Shown: positions 1-8,588, numbered from the stretch's first letter. The stretch: DNA of 64,000 nucleotides from Rhodococcus rhodochrous (GCF_014854695.1 NZ_CP027557.1:5248891-5312890), one strand, 5' to 3'. Numbers and translations are program-made. The notes: generated from the letters alone by a model not told the origin.

Positions 1-1179
1 GCATCGCTTCGTTCCCTCGACCCGGCGCTGGAAGAGGCCGCCCGCATGGCGGGTTCGTCTCCGCTCCGGACCTTCGTCACGGTGACGCTGCCCGCCGTCA
101 AACCGGCCGCGCTGTCCGCGGTCTTCCTCGTGACGGTCGTCGGTCTCGGAATCTATTCGGTTCCGAGCATCCTCGGCACCAGATCCGGTATCGACGTGGT
201 GTCCACCCGCATCGTGCAGGCGATGAAGTTCTCCTATCCACCCGACACGCGCACTGCCCTGCTGCTCGGCCTTGCGATGCTCGTGGTGATCGGTGTCGTC
301 TGGATTCTCCAGTCCCGCAGTGCCCGCAGCAGCAACTTCGCGCGGATCTCGTCGCGTGGACAGTCCGATGCTGTCGTGACACTCGGCCGGTGGCGTCCGG
401 TCGCTCGCATCGGCATGCTCGGCTACCTGCTGATGATGTCGGTGGTGCCGTTGTCTGCGATCCTGTTCGTCTCGCTGCAGCGTTACTGGACCCCGGACGT
501 GAAGTGGGACGAACTCGGCCTGCACAACTATCGCGCTCTCCTCGCGAGCAGCGGGCCCGCCGGCGAAGCGCTGCGCAACAGCCTGTGGCTCGGCGTGGTG
601 GGTAGCGTCATCGGTGTTCTCGCAGCTGTTTTCGCTGCGCTGTACCTGCACCGCAGTACGGCGTGGCAGGCGCGGGTGGCCGACGGCGTCCTCAAACTGC
701 CCGGCAACATGTCGCACATCGTTCTGGCCGTCGCATTCGTCCTCGCCTTCGCCGGTGACCCCTTCCGGCTCGGGAACACTCGCTGGCTGCTGCTGATCGC
801 TTTCATCGCGGTGTACCTCTACCAGGCCGTGTTGCAATCGTCCGACGCGTTGTCCCGGGTCGGCAACGACCTGATGGATGCCTCGTACACCTCCGGCCAC
901 GGGGAAGGCCGCACTCTGCGTTGGGTGACGCTGCCGCTGATGGCGCCCGGGCTCGTCTCCGCCGGGATCCTGTTCTTCGTCCACATCATCGGGGATGTCA
1001 ACGCTGCCGCAATCCTGGCCGGGTCCCGTAATCCCGTCGTCGGTTCGACGCTCGTCGACCTCTACGAAGGCGGCGATCACGCTCAACTCGCAGCGCTCGC
1101 AGGCATTCTCAGCCTGATCTCGGTGCTGTTCGTGCTCACCGCCCTGTCGCTCGCCCGGTTCCTCGGCCGCCGCCGATAA
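1..1179 (+). CDS. Fused ABC transporter permease (iron/Fbp-type), 5' end outside window
   Basis: Inner-membrane permease of an ABC importer. The reading frame is open from base 1, so the start lies upstream and about 392 C-terminal residues are visible. The window opens in an EAA loop (DPALEEAARMAGSSPLR, leading into TLP), the contact site for the ATPase. A second EAA-like loop (LMDASYTSGHGEGRTLRW, then TLPLMAPG) occurs near the C-terminus. Two EAA loops in one chain mean two fused permease halves, as in FbpB/SfuB iron(III) permeases of about 520-560 residues. Multiple hydrophobic segments are seen between the loops. The lipoprotein gene 36 bp downstream supports an Fbp-type system. The substrate is inferred, and 2-aminoethylphosphonate or another small ligand remains possible. 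No ATPase gene is in view; it is probably upstream. Confidence 0.9.
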   Translation, partial: ASLRSLDPALEEAARMAGSSPLRTFVTVTLPAVKPAALSAVFLVTVVGLGIYSVPSILGTRSGIDVVSTRIVQAMKFSYPPDTRTALLLGLAMLVVIGVVWILQSRSARSSNFARISSRGQSDAVVTLGRWRPVARIGMLGYLLMMSVVPLSAILFVSLQRYWTPDVKWDELGLHNYRALLASSGPAGEALRNSLWLGVVGSVIGVLAAVFAALYLHRSTAWQARVADGVLKLPGNMSHIVLAVAFVLAFAGDPFRLGNTRWLLLIAFIAVYLYQAVLQSSDALSRVGNDLMDASYTSGHGEGRTLRWVTLPLMAPGLVSAGILFFVHIIGDVNAAAILAGSRNPVVGSTLVDLYEGGDHAQLAALAGILSLISVLFVLTALSLARFLGRRR

Positions 1180-1215
1180 CTCCACGCGGCCCACATCTCA
1201 GAGAGGTACAGTCCC

Positions 1216-2256
1216 ATGCCTTCATCGATCCGACGCCGACTCCACCTCGTCGGCGCCCTCAGCACCATCGCCCTGCTTCTCGCTGCCTGCGGTGAGAGCA
1301 CAGGGGAGGGCCCCACCGAAGCGATGGACTCCTTCGACGCGATCGTCGAGGCAGCGCAGGAGGAAGGCAGCGTGGTCGTCTACAGCGCCTACAACGCCGA
1401 GCTCACCCAGAGCCTGGCCGACGCGTTCGAAGACGAGTACTCCATCACCGTGCAGGTCGTCCGCCAAGCGAGCGCCGACCTCAACGCCCGGTTCGCCGCC
1501 GAATCCGAAGCCGGATCGCTCGGCGCCGACGTCCTGTGGCAACCCGACCCGGTGTTCGCCGGAGACGTCGCCGAGAAGGGGTGGCTGGCACCGCTGGATC
1601 CCGCGCAGATCCCCAATCTGGAACGGGTCGATGCGGCCGAGCAGACCGAGTACACCGTGCCGGTGCTGGAGCAGCCGTGGGGCATCGCCTACAACACCGA
1701 CCTGGTCACAGGGACCCCTCCGACTTCGTGGGAGGACCTGATCACCGGTGACGCCATCGCACGCGGATTGCTGGTCGCTGCACCGCAGAACAGCGTCGCC
1801 ACCGCCGGTGTCTACAACTTCTGGCTCGACACCTTCGGCGAGGAGTTCTTCACCGAACTCCAGCAGACCCAGAACTACTCCATGGGTGATTCGGTCAGCA
1901 ACGCCATTCAGCAGGTCGCGGCGGGCGAGGTGGGCGCATTCGTGCCTGCTCCGCTGAGCACGGTGTCGACGGTGCAGAAGGCGGGGGCGCCCGTCGAGGT
2001 CGTCGTCCCGGACAACACCACCGGCTTCGCGATGCTTGCCTCCATCAGCGGCACCGCCCCCAATCCGAACGCGGCCCGGTTGTTCGTCGAGTTCCTCCTC
2101 TCCGATTCCGGACAGGCGATCGCGGTGGGTGATCTCGCGGTGCCGGTCGTCGAATCGGTGACCACCGGAGTGTCGCGTCCGGCCGAGTACGTTCCCACCG
2201 ACAACGTGGCGACCAGTTCCCGCCTGGACGAGATCGTCGAGCTGGTCACGCCGTGA
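1216..2256 (+). CDS. Fbp-type extracellular solute-binding lipoprotein
   Basis: Predicted lipid-anchored binding protein that delivers substrate to the adjacent permease. The N-terminus has RRR followed by a hydrophobic stretch and a clear lipobox LLAAC with the lipidated Cys at residue 25. The mature part opens with EEGSVVVYSAYNAELTQSL, the usual start of the iron/thiamine (FbpA/TbpA-like) class of binding proteins. The length of 346 residues is normal. GAGAGG about 10 bases before the ATG serves as ribosome-binding site. The 3' end overlaps the next start by 4 bases (GTGA), so the flavin enzyme behind it is probably co-translated. Ligand identity cannot be read from sequence; the tyrosine pair typical of FbpA iron binding is not obvious. 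Confidence 0.88.
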   Translation: MPSSIRRRLHLVGALSTIALLLAACGESTGEGPTEAMDSFDAIVEAAQEEGSVVVYSAYNAELTQSLADAFEDEYSITVQVVRQASADLNARFAAESEAGSLGADVLWQPDPVFAGDVAEKGWLAPLDPAQIPNLERVDAAEQTEYTVPVLEQPWGIAYNTDLVTGTPPTSWEDLITGDAIARGLLVAAPQNSVATAGVYNFWLDTFGEEFFTELQQTQNYSMGDSVSNAIQQVAAGEVGAFVPAPLSTVSTVQKAGAPVEVVVPDNTTGFAMLASISGTAPNPNAARLFVEFLLSDSGQAIAVGDLAVPVVESVTTGVSRPAEYVPTDNVATSSRLDEIVELVTP

Positions 2257-3230
2257 CGGTGGGATCGATCACCTTCGGGGTGAAGCTTCCCAATCTCAGC
2301 CCACTCGCGTCGCGCGACGCGATCCTGACGACGGGAACGACCGCCGAGCGACTCGGATTCGACGCGGTGTGGGCCAGCGACCACGTCGTCTTCACCCCGA
2401 CCACCGAACACGATCACCCGGATCGGCGTTTCCCCGTCGGGTTCGACACGCCGGCCGTGGATCCGCTGATCGCGCTGTCGCTGGTGGCCGGCGCCACCGA
2501 GCGGGTCGAACTCGGCACGTCCGTCCTGGTGCTGGCCAACCGTAATCCGGTGGTGGTGGCCAAGTCCTGGGCGTCGCTCGATCTACTCGCTCCGGGACGT
2601 GTGGTGGCCGGTATCGGTACCGGCTGGCAGGAGAACGAGTTCCAGGCTCTCGGTGCGGGTGAGAGGTTCCGTCGGCGTGGCTCGGCAACCGCGGAGTTCA
2701 TCGACATTCTGCGGACCTGCTGGAGCGACCCTTCGGACGGATTCAGCGGTGAGTTCTACTCGTTCGGTCCACTGTTCTTCGAACCACGTCCCACGAAGGA
2801 GATCCCTATCCTGCTGGCAGGTCGCACCTCGCGCGGGTTGCGCCGCGTCGCGAGCCACGGCGACGGCTTCCACGGCACGAACCTGAGCCCGGAGGCAGCG
2901 CGGGAAGCGATCACGCGCATCGAGGAATACGCGGTGGAGTATGGGCGCGAACATCTCTCGCGCCGGTACACCACGCTGTGCGAACTCGACCTTCGCGACC
3001 GCCCGGTCCGTCCGGACGAGGATTACGACGGCATCCACCTGGTGGGTACACCCGAGCAGGTCGCCGAACGCGTCCGGGCGTTCGCCGCCGCAGGCATCGC
3101 ACACCTGGCCCTACGGGTGCGGGCGCTGTCCGGCAGTACCCGCAAGGAGGTTTCGAACGAGCTGTCGGTCTCCGCCGGAACGGAGCAGCTCGAACGGTTC
3201 GAGGCCGAGGTCACGCCGCTCCTCGCGTGA
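2253..3230 (+). CDS. LLM-class (F420-dependent-type) flavin oxidoreductase
   Basis: Luciferase-like TIM-barrel oxidoreductase of 325 residues, probably using F420 or FMN. The N-terminus (GVKLPNLSPLASRDAI), ERLGFDAVWASDHVV and the block RVVAGIGTGWQENEFQALG are characteristic of this family, as is the C-terminal HLVGTPEQVAERVRAFAAAG. The start is GTG and overlaps the stop of the binding-protein gene by four bases (GTGA), indicating translational coupling. Its place as last gene of a transporter operon suggests that it oxidises the imported compound or a product of it; this is inference. The substrate is unknown. No terminator hairpin is obvious in the 132 bases before the convergent TetR gene. 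Confidence 0.87.
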   Translation: MTVGSITFGVKLPNLSPLASRDAILTTGTTAERLGFDAVWASDHVVFTPTTEHDHPDRRFPVGFDTPAVDPLIALSLVAGATERVELGTSVLVLANRNPVVVAKSWASLDLLAPGRVVAGIGTGWQENEFQALGAGERFRRRGSATAEFIDILRTCWSDPSDGFSGEFYSFGPLFFEPRPTKEIPILLAGRTSRGLRRVASHGDGFHGTNLSPEAAREAITRIEEYAVEYGREHLSRRYTTLCELDLRDRPVRPDEDYDGIHLVGTPEQVAERVRAFAAAGIAHLALRVRALSGSTRKEVSNELSVSAGTEQLERFEAEVTPLLA

Positions 3231-3362
3231 GCTTCCGGCTTCGGCCGAGTCATCGGATCCCGATACGCACCGAGAGTGATCGCTACTGGCGACCCGTCTG
3301 CCACTTCATTCCCATCGCGGTATCGGTGCCCAGTGTGCAGCGGTGCGCCATCCGGTACCGAG

Positions 3363-4025
3363 CTACGGGCGACAGTTCGAACCGTTCGGAAGCGAGGTGG
3401 TGAAGAGCAGTCGTGCTGCGCGGGTGATCGTATGGCGGATGTCGGTGATGTTGGCAGGATCGGTCGTCAGGTCGAGCAAGCAGGTGGTCAGGACGTGACC
3501 GAGGACCAAGGCTCGATCGTGGTCGTCGGTCCAGTCGGGGTCGGCGAGGGCGGCGCGGACCAATTCGGTGAACAGGGGGCGCCAGACCCTGATGCCGGGT
3601 CCGTCGCCGGAGTGCACAGAGTTCATCCCGGCTTGCAGCAGATTGCGGTCTTCGGCGGCCCAGTCGATGAATTGGGAGAACGCAGCAGCAATCCGGTCGG
3701 CGGACTCGGCGCCGGGATCGACCGGTAATCGGGCGAGGCGCTCGAGGGTGCCCAGGGCCCAGTCCGCCATGAGGTACTGGATCAGGCCGTCTTTGGACCC
3801 GAAGTAGCGGTAGACGGTGACCGGAGTGGTACCGGCCTGGGCCGCGACCTCGCGGATCGTGACGCCCTTGTAGCCGTGCTGGGAGGCCATCATGCGGGCG
3901 GCCGCGGCGATCTCGGCGCGGCGCGCGCGTTCGGCGGGCCCGAAATCGCGAATCACGCGCAACGAGTCACGGGACTCACGCAGCAGGGAAGCAGTGTCAT
4001 CGACCACCACTGGAGGGTATCGCAA
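3363..4025 (-). CDS. TetR-family transcriptional repressor
   Basis: TetR regulator of 220 residues, divergent from the P450 gene. The N-terminal helix-turn-helix is at about residues 35-80, with ARMMASQHGYKGVTIREVAA followed by QAGTTPVTVYRYFGSKDGL, the canonical TetR recognition block. The C-terminal ligand domain is unremarkable. The longest frame starts with TTG at 4025; in-frame GTG codons at 4010 and 4007 are alternatives, and none has a strong ribosome-binding site. A 28-bp palindrome (4034-4061) sits directly upstream, so the protein very likely represses both itself and the P450. The inducer is unknown. Confidence 0.9.
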   Translation of the reverse strand: MRYPPVVVDDTASLLRESRDSLRVIRDFGPAERARRAEIAAAARMMASQHGYKGVTIREVAAQAGTTPVTVYRYFGSKDGLIQYLMADWALGTLERLARLPVDPGAESADRIAAAFSQFIDWAAEDRNLLQAGMNSVHSGDGPGIRVWRPLFTELVRAALADPDWTDDHDRALVLGHVLTTCLLDLTTDPANITDIRHTITRAARLLFTTSLPNGSNCRP

Positions 4026-4033
4026 GACCGGAA

Positions 4034-4061
4034 CACGTTGTATAACACGTTATACAACGTG
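4034..4061. promoter_or_regulatory. Palindromic operator between TetR gene and P450 gene
   Basis: Two 13-base arms, CACGTTGTATAAC and GTTATACAACGTG, are exact reverse complements separated by two bases (AC). TATAAC and TATACA inside the arms resemble actinobacterial -10 elements on both strands, so binding would block both divergent promoters. The ATG of the P450 gene is 20 bases away and the TTG of the TetR gene is 9 bases away. The size and position are typical of a TetR-family operator. Confidence 0.85.
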
Positions 4062-4080
4062 CGAAAGGACGGTGCCGCCG

Positions 4081-5322
4081 ATGACCACTGCCGATGTGTT
4101 CTCTGCCGATGTGTTCTCTGCCGAGGCATTGCAGGACCCCTATCCGCTGTTCGAGCGATTGCGTAACGCCGGGGATGTGCATTTTCTGGCTGATCAGCAG
4201 GTGTATGTGGTGCTCGGGTTCGATGCGATCCGCACCGTGCTGGCCGATCCGCACACCTATTCGAGCAATCTGGTCGCGGTGTTGTCGGCGGCGTCGGGGT
4301 CAGCGACCGTGTCGGTGGCCGAGGCCGGGGCCGGGGTGGATGTGCTGGCGACCGCGGATCCGCCCGCGCATACGGCGCAGCGGGCGCTGGTGATGTCGCG
4401 GTTCAGCCCGCGGGCGGTGGCCGAGACGACCGAGCTGATCGATGCTGCGGTCGCTCCGGCGGTCGCCGGGCTGGTTGCTTCCGGCGGCGGTGACTGGATG
4501 ACCACGGTCGCCCACCGGGTCCCGGTGCAGGTGATCGGTGAGCTGATCGGGCTCCCGCGCAAGGACCATCAGCGCCTCGCAGCCTGGTCGGACGCTGCGA
4601 TCGACTTGGTGTCCGGTGTCGCCAGTCCCGAACGCGCGGGGCAGGCCGCGCTCGCGGTGCTCGAATTCGCCGGCTATCTGGGCGAGTGCCTCGACCAGGC
4701 CGGCCCGGACGCGGACGCGGGGGTATTGGGCAGCGTCGCCGCGGCGGTCGCGGCGGGAACCCTGACCCGTGATCAGGGAGCGATGCTGCTGGTGCAGCTG
4801 GTCACCGCGGGCGCGGAATCGACCACGAGCCTGCTCGGCACCGCGGTACGGCTGCTGGCCGACGACCCGCAACTGCAAGCCACCCTGCGCGCCGAACCCG
4901 ACCGGATCGGTGCGCTGGTCGAGGAAGCCGTGCGCATCGAGAGTCCGTTCCGCGGCCATTTCCGCGTCACCACCGCCCCCACCCGCCTCGCCGGTGTCCG
5001 CCTCGAACCAGGCGCACGACTGATGTTGATGTGGGGCGCCTCCAACCGCGATCCACGCATCTTCGACCGCCCCGACCAGGTCGACCTCGACCGTGTCCAG
5101 CCGAAACTGCACCACAGCTTCGGCCGCGGCATCCACTTCTGCCTCGGCGCCCACCTTGCCCGCAAAGAAACCACCCAAGCCGTACGCGCACTGCTCGCCG
5201 CGACCTCCACCATCTCGCTCGACGGCACCGAACCCGTCTACGTCCCCAACCTGATGGTGCGTCGCCTGGCGCACCTGCACCTGTCGCTCACCCCGGTCGA
5301 CTCCAGGCCGGGTTCGTCCTGA
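4081..5322 (+). CDS. Cytochrome P450 monooxygenase
   Basis: Soluble bacterial P450 of 413 residues. Visible motifs are the I-helix oxygen-binding AGAESTT (residues 243-249), the K-helix ExxR (E282, R285), and the heme loop FGRGIHFCLGAHLA with Cys354 as iron ligand. The chosen ATG follows GAAAGGAC; an upstream ATG at 3892 in the same frame lies inside the TetR gene and is rejected. The N-terminus carries a direct 15-base duplication that repeats ADVFS. Redox partners are not encoded nearby. The TetR gene and operator immediately upstream suggest substrate-induced expression. The substrate and CYP family cannot be assigned by eye. Confidence 0.95.
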   Translation: MTTADVFSADVFSAEALQDPYPLFERLRNAGDVHFLADQQVYVVLGFDAIRTVLADPHTYSSNLVAVLSAASGSATVSVAEAGAGVDVLATADPPAHTAQRALVMSRFSPRAVAETTELIDAAVAPAVAGLVASGGGDWMTTVAHRVPVQVIGELIGLPRKDHQRLAAWSDAAIDLVSGVASPERAGQAALAVLEFAGYLGECLDQAGPDADAGVLGSVAAAVAAGTLTRDQGAMLLVQLVTAGAESTTSLLGTAVRLLADDPQLQATLRAEPDRIGALVEEAVRIESPFRGHFRVTTAPTRLAGVRLEPGARLMLMWGASNRDPRIFDRPDQVDLDRVQPKLHHSFGRGIHFCLGAHLARKETTQAVRALLAATSTISLDGTEPVYVPNLMVRRLAHLHLSLTPVDSRPGSS

Positions 5323-5364
5323 TCCGGCTGCATTTCGGAGCACACCGACTGCGCGGACACCCGG

Positions 5365-5670
5365 GTGGCGTGGTCGATCTCCCTCGCGGTGAGCCGTCGG
5401 TCGAGCACGCCCGCAGGGACCGTGTACGTCTTCGCGAGCAAAGGGGGTGCACCTTCCCACCCGGCCTGGTACTACAACCTCACCACCGCCGGTCGAGCGG
5501 AGGTCGAGATCGGCACCGAGACCTTCGAAGTCACGGTAGAAGAGATCACCGGCGCCGAACGCGACCGTATCTATGCCGAACAGGCTCGCCGCTACACCGG
5601 CTTCGCCGAGTACGAGGAGAAGACCCGCGGGGTGCGCACCATTCCGGTCCTCGCTCTCCACCGAAACTGA
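5365..5670 (+). pseudogene. Truncated Ddn-family (F420-dependent nitroreductase-like) gene remnant
   Basis: The 3' portion encodes a clear C-terminal half of a Ddn/DUF385-type protein: VYVFASKGGAPSHPAWYYNL, then RAEVEIGTETFEV and the ERDRIYAEQARRYTGFAEYE tail. Normal members are about 140-150 residues and carry an N-terminal block with the Gly-Arg-Lys-Ser-Gly-type cofactor loop. Here the family-like sequence begins only at about base 5413 and the preceding 16 codons do not resemble it. The frame is the same as the P450 frame and open from its stop, but no missing half was found in any frame. I read it as an N-terminally deleted remnant; expression as a short protein from GTG 5365 cannot be excluded. 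Confidence 0.7.
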
Positions 5671-5761
5671 CATTCCGGTTCGACAATCGACATCCCGCCC
5701 GAGAGAACCGGACGCACACACCTCGGTGTCTTCGACCCCGCTGAGCGGGGTCGGAACCACC

Positions 5762-5793
5762 GAGATCCCGCCGGCACGCGCCGACGGGATCTC
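5762..5793 (-). terminator. Hairpin terminator downstream of TerD gene
   Basis: Arms GAGATCCCGCCGGC and GCCGACGGGATCTC pair over 14 bases with one mismatch and a 4-base loop, 41 bases past the stop of the minus-strand TerD gene. A second smaller hairpin (GACCCCGC, TGA, GCGGGGTC at 5734-5752) lies just beyond. No long U-tract is present, as is common in GC-rich actinobacteria. Confidence 0.6.
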
Positions 5794-5834
5794 CGTGACC
5801 GGCCACCCGGGCCGGGACGACTTCTGGGGTAGGC

Positions 5835-6494
5835 CTACTTACGCCCCGCCTGCCACTGCATGCCCCACCCGAACGCGCGGTCGAGGTCGGACTGGCTGCC
5901 GTCGATGTACTGCACGAGACGCTCGACGGTGATGCCCTGCCCGGTGTTCTGCAGCATCGCGATCGCGCAGATCCGCGCGCCGTTGTTCGGCGAGTCCAGA
6001 CGCACCTCGATCTGCGGCCCCGACGGCGGGGTCAGGGTGACGACGCCGTCCACGGCAGCCCAGTTCGGCGCGCCCTCGTAGATCATCGCGAAGATCAGCA
6101 CACGCTTGAACAGTTCGGGGCGTTCGAGGTTGACGGACATGTTCTCGCCGCCGGTGTTCGAGCCGGTGCGGTCGTCACCGTCGAGGTGGATGTACGGCGG
6201 GGTGTTCAGCGCGCCGAAGCTGTTGCCGAGCGCCTGGATGACACCTTTCGATCCGTCGGCGAGTTCGAAGAGGCAACCGAGGTCGAGGTCCACACCACCG
6301 CTCGCGCCGGTGAGCTTGGCGAGGAAGCCCTTCTTCTGCTCACCGCGCGACCAGTTGAGGTTCACCCGCGTGACGCCCTGCCCGGACCCGGCCTTCGACA
6401 GGCTCACGGTGGGCGATTCCTTGGTGAGGTTGATCTTGCTCAGGTTGACGCCGCCGGCGTTCTGCTCGGGCTTCTTGTTGTAGTCGATGGCCAT
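5835..6494 (-). CDS. TerD-family stress protein (first copy)
   Basis: TerD-domain protein of 219 residues. Family features are GGVNLSKINLTKESPTVSLS, the repeated LxK beta-strands, GGVDLDLGCLFELADG, and the acidic calcium-binding loop YIHLDGDDRTG. The start chosen is the ATG at 6494 (MAIDYNKK) preceded by CGAAAGGCTCGAC; the frame extends 34 codons upstream without homology. TerD proteins bind Ca2+ and belong to tellurite/stress-resistance complexes; the molecular role is unsettled. It is third in a minus-strand series with a DUF475 protein and another TerD, but hairpins separate all three, so each may be its own transcript. Confidence 0.92.
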   Translation of the reverse strand: MAIDYNKKPEQNAGGVNLSKINLTKESPTVSLSKAGSGQGVTRVNLNWSRGEQKKGFLAKLTGASGGVDLDLGCLFELADGSKGVIQALGNSFGALNTPPYIHLDGDDRTGSNTGGENMSVNLERPELFKRVLIFAMIYEGAPNWAAVDGVVTLTPPSGPQIEVRLDSPNNGARICAIAMLQNTGQGITVERLVQYIDGSQSDLDRAFGWGMQWQAGRK

Positions 6495-6546
6495 GTCGAG
6501 CCTTTCGTCGGAGTTGCTGCGCGCGGTTGCGCACGGGATGGGAAAG

Positions 6547-6592
6547 CGATGGGAGCCCCCGATCCGAGGTGTCGGATCGAGGGCTCCCATCG
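6547..6592 (-). terminator. Strong hairpin terminator after DUF475 gene
   Basis: A 21-base-pair stem with one mismatch and a 4-base loop (GGTG) lies 24 bases past the DUF475 stop. The left arm starts CGATGGGAGCC and the right arm ends GGCTCCCATCG. It is followed on the minus strand by CGCTTTCCC. Confidence 0.75.
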
Positions 6593-6616
6593 GCATGTGG
6601 TTCGAACTGTCGAGGA

Positions 6617-7723
6617 TCAGGGGATGCTGGTCTTCACAGCATCTTCGCCTTCCCTCGCCGCGATCTTGCGGTTGCGGTAGATGCTCGAGGCGAATGCCGC
6701 ACCGATCAGGGCGACACCGACGAGGCCGGTGATGACCTCGGGGACGTGGGTGCCGATCGAGTACAGCAGGATCAGTGCCAGCGCACCGATGGCCCAGTGA
6801 GCACCGTGCTCGAGGTACACGTAGTCGGACAGCGTGCCCTTGCGCACCAGGAAGATGGTGATCGAGCGGACGAACATCGCGCCGATGAAGCCGAGGCCCA
6901 GGGCGATGATGATCGGGTCGGACGTGATGGCGAAGGCGCCGATGACACCGTCGAACGAGAACGACGCGTCGAGCACCTCGAGGTAGAGGAACAGGAAGAA
7001 GCCGGCCTTACCGGTGGCCTTCGCGAGGCCGCTCGGTCCGCCGCTGGGCTCTTCGCCTTCCTCGGGGATGTGGAACATCTCGCCGAGCCCGTTGACCGCG
7101 ATGTAGGTGATCATGCCGAGCGCGCCGGCGATCATGACGGTCGAGACCTTGTCCTCGGGTGCGATGACGGTGGCCGTGATGAGCAGCAGCGCGGTGGCGA
7201 CGACGACCTCGAGCTGTTCGAGCTTGCCGGCCTTGGCGAGGGGACGTTCGAGCCATTCCAGCCACTTGATCTCGCGCTCTTCGAGGATGAAGTGCAGGAA
7301 GAGCATCAGCAGGAACATGCCGCCGAACGCCGCGATCTGCGGATGCGCGTCGGTGATGAGGGTCTCGTAGCTGGGGCTGCCGTCCGGGAAGTAGGCAGCT
7401 CCGTCGGCCGGCGGATTGAGCGCCAGATTCAACGCCTCGATCGGTCCGAGTCCGGACGCCACCCACACGATCGCGAGGGGGAACACCAGACGCATACCGA
7501 AGACGGCGATGAGGATGCCGATGGTGAGGAAGATCTTCTGCCAGAACTCGCTCATCCGCCGCAGCACGGTCGCGTTGATGACCGCGTTGTCGAACGACAG
7601 CGAGACTTCGAGGATGCCGAGGATCACGCAGAGGAACAGAGCTTGCGGGCCGCCGTAGAGGAAGGCGACCACGAGGGAGACGACGGTGACCGCGAAGGAT
7701 GCACCGAATATTCGCAGAACCAC
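6617..7723 (-). CDS. DUF475 / TerC-like integral membrane protein
   Basis: Membrane protein of 368 residues with about nine hydrophobic segments. Two internally related acidic motifs, EVSLSFDNAVINATVL near the N-terminus and EVLDASFSFDGVIGAFAI in the second half, match the paired motifs of TerC/DUF475 proteins, thought to line a metal-ion path. A cytoplasmic acidic stretch (EEGEEPSGG) separates the halves. The gene sits between two TerD genes, the usual pairing of a membrane TerC-type partner with TerD proteins. Family knowledge links TerC proteins to metal (manganese) efflux and metalation of secreted proteins; its exact role here is inferred. The start codon is GTG or ATG-like at 7723, directly upstream of MVLRIFG. 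Confidence 0.9.
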   Translation of the reverse strand: MVLRIFGASFAVTVVSLVVAFLYGGPQALFLCVILGILEVSLSFDNAVINATVLRRMSEFWQKIFLTIGILIAVFGMRLVFPLAIVWVASGLGPIEALNLALNPPADGAAYFPDGSPSYETLITDAHPQIAAFGGMFLLMLFLHFILEEREIKWLEWLERPLAKAGKLEQLEVVVATALLLITATVIAPEDKVSTVMIAGALGMITYIAVNGLGEMFHIPEEGEEPSGGPSGLAKATGKAGFFLFLYLEVLDASFSFDGVIGAFAITSDPIIIALGLGFIGAMFVRSITIFLVRKGTLSDYVYLEHGAHWAIGALALILLYSIGTHVPEVITGLVGVALIGAAFASSIYRNRKIAAREGEDAVKTSIP

Positions 7724-7778
7724 GAAGCGTGGCCTTTCTAATCGGAATCAGGGCGTTGCAGGGTGGTTACTGCACGGA

Positions 7779-7814
7779 GGTTCCGGCTTCGGTACTGCGA
7801 CCGAAGCCGGAACC
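7779..7814 (-). terminator. Hairpin terminator after second TerD gene
   Basis: Perfect 15-base-pair stem, GGTTCCGGCTTCGGT with ACCGAAGCCGGAACC, loop of six bases, 13 bases past the TerD stop on the minus strand. Confidence 0.8.
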
Positions 7815-7827
7815 CGGAAGAAACGAA

Positions 7828-8403
7828 CTAGACGTTGACGCCGTAATCGCGGGCGATACCCGCGAGACCGGACGCGTAACCCTGGCCGATGGCGCGGAAC
7901 TTCCACTCCGCACCGTTGCGGTACAGCTCGCCGAAGACCATGGCGGTCTCGGTCGAGGCGTCCTCGGACAGGTCGTAACGAGCGAGTTCGTTGCCGTTCG
8001 CGCGGTCGACGACGCGGATGTACGCGTTGCGGACCTGGCCGAACGACTGGCTGCGGGAATCGGCATCGTAGATCGAGACCGGGAAGAAGATGCTCTCGAT
8101 GTTCGCCGGGGTGGCGGCGAGGTCGACGTTGATGACCTCGTCGTCGCCTTCGCCCTCACCCGTGCGGTTGTCGCCGGCGTGCTCGATGGCACCGTCGGGC
8201 GACTTGAGGTTGTTGAAGAAGACGAAGTGCTGGTCGGAGACGACCTTCTTGTCGGCCCCGGTGGCGATGGCGCTGGCATCGAGGTCGAAGTCGGTGCCGG
8301 TGGTGGTGCGAACGTCCCAGCCCAGGCCGACGGCCACTGCCGTCAGGTTCGGAGCTTCCTTGGTGAGGGAGACGTTTCCGCCCTTGGTCAAGCTGACGCC
8401 CAT
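7828..8403 (-). CDS. TerD-family stress protein (second copy)
   Basis: Classic single-domain TerD protein, 191 residues, the normal length. It begins [20 protein letters not shown], has the calcium-site segments [12 protein letters not shown] and [15 protein letters not shown], and ends [19 protein letters not shown] as TerD/TerE proteins do. ATG 8403 is preceded by GAAAGGACCCCGC, a good ribosome-binding site; a frame extension of 24 codons upstream is ignored. It diverges from the Ter biosynthetic operon starting at 8589, so the 185-base gap probably holds two promoters. Confidence 0.95.
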   Translation of the reverse strand: MGVSLTKGGNVSLTKEAPNLTAVAVGLGWDVRTTTGTDFDLDASAIATGADKKVVSDQHFVFFNNLKSPDGAIEHAGDNRTGEGEGDDEVINVDLAATPANIESIFFPVSIYDADSRSQSFGQVRNAYIRVVDRANGNELARYDLSEDASTETAMVFGELYRNGAEWKFRAIGQGYASGLAGIARDYGVNV

Positions 8404-8588
8404 GCGGGGTCCTTTCGATCGTTCCAACGGTCGACGTACCGGTATAGGGCACGCCCGGTGTGCGTTTCTCCCCACACTAGTTGTTGCCGTGGGGTACGCC
8501 CATATCCACTATGCCCGGTCCCGCGCCTCACTTCCGTGACCCGCACGAACCACGGTTCCGACCGGCGGAAAGGTGACGGATCGGCCCG

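Noticed and set aside
3892..4080. Upstream in-frame start that would lengthen the P450 by 63 residues
   Set aside because: It lies inside the TetR gene and across the operator; the translation is not P450-like.
4300..5760. 486-codon minus-strand ORF opposite the P450
   Set aside because: Antisense frame; the plus-strand P450 motifs are complete.
6527..7741. 404-codon plus-strand ORF opposite the DUF475 gene
   Set aside because: Its Asp/Glu/Gly/Arg-rich, low-complexity translation is what the complement of a membrane-protein gene gives in GC-rich DNA; no family motif is present.
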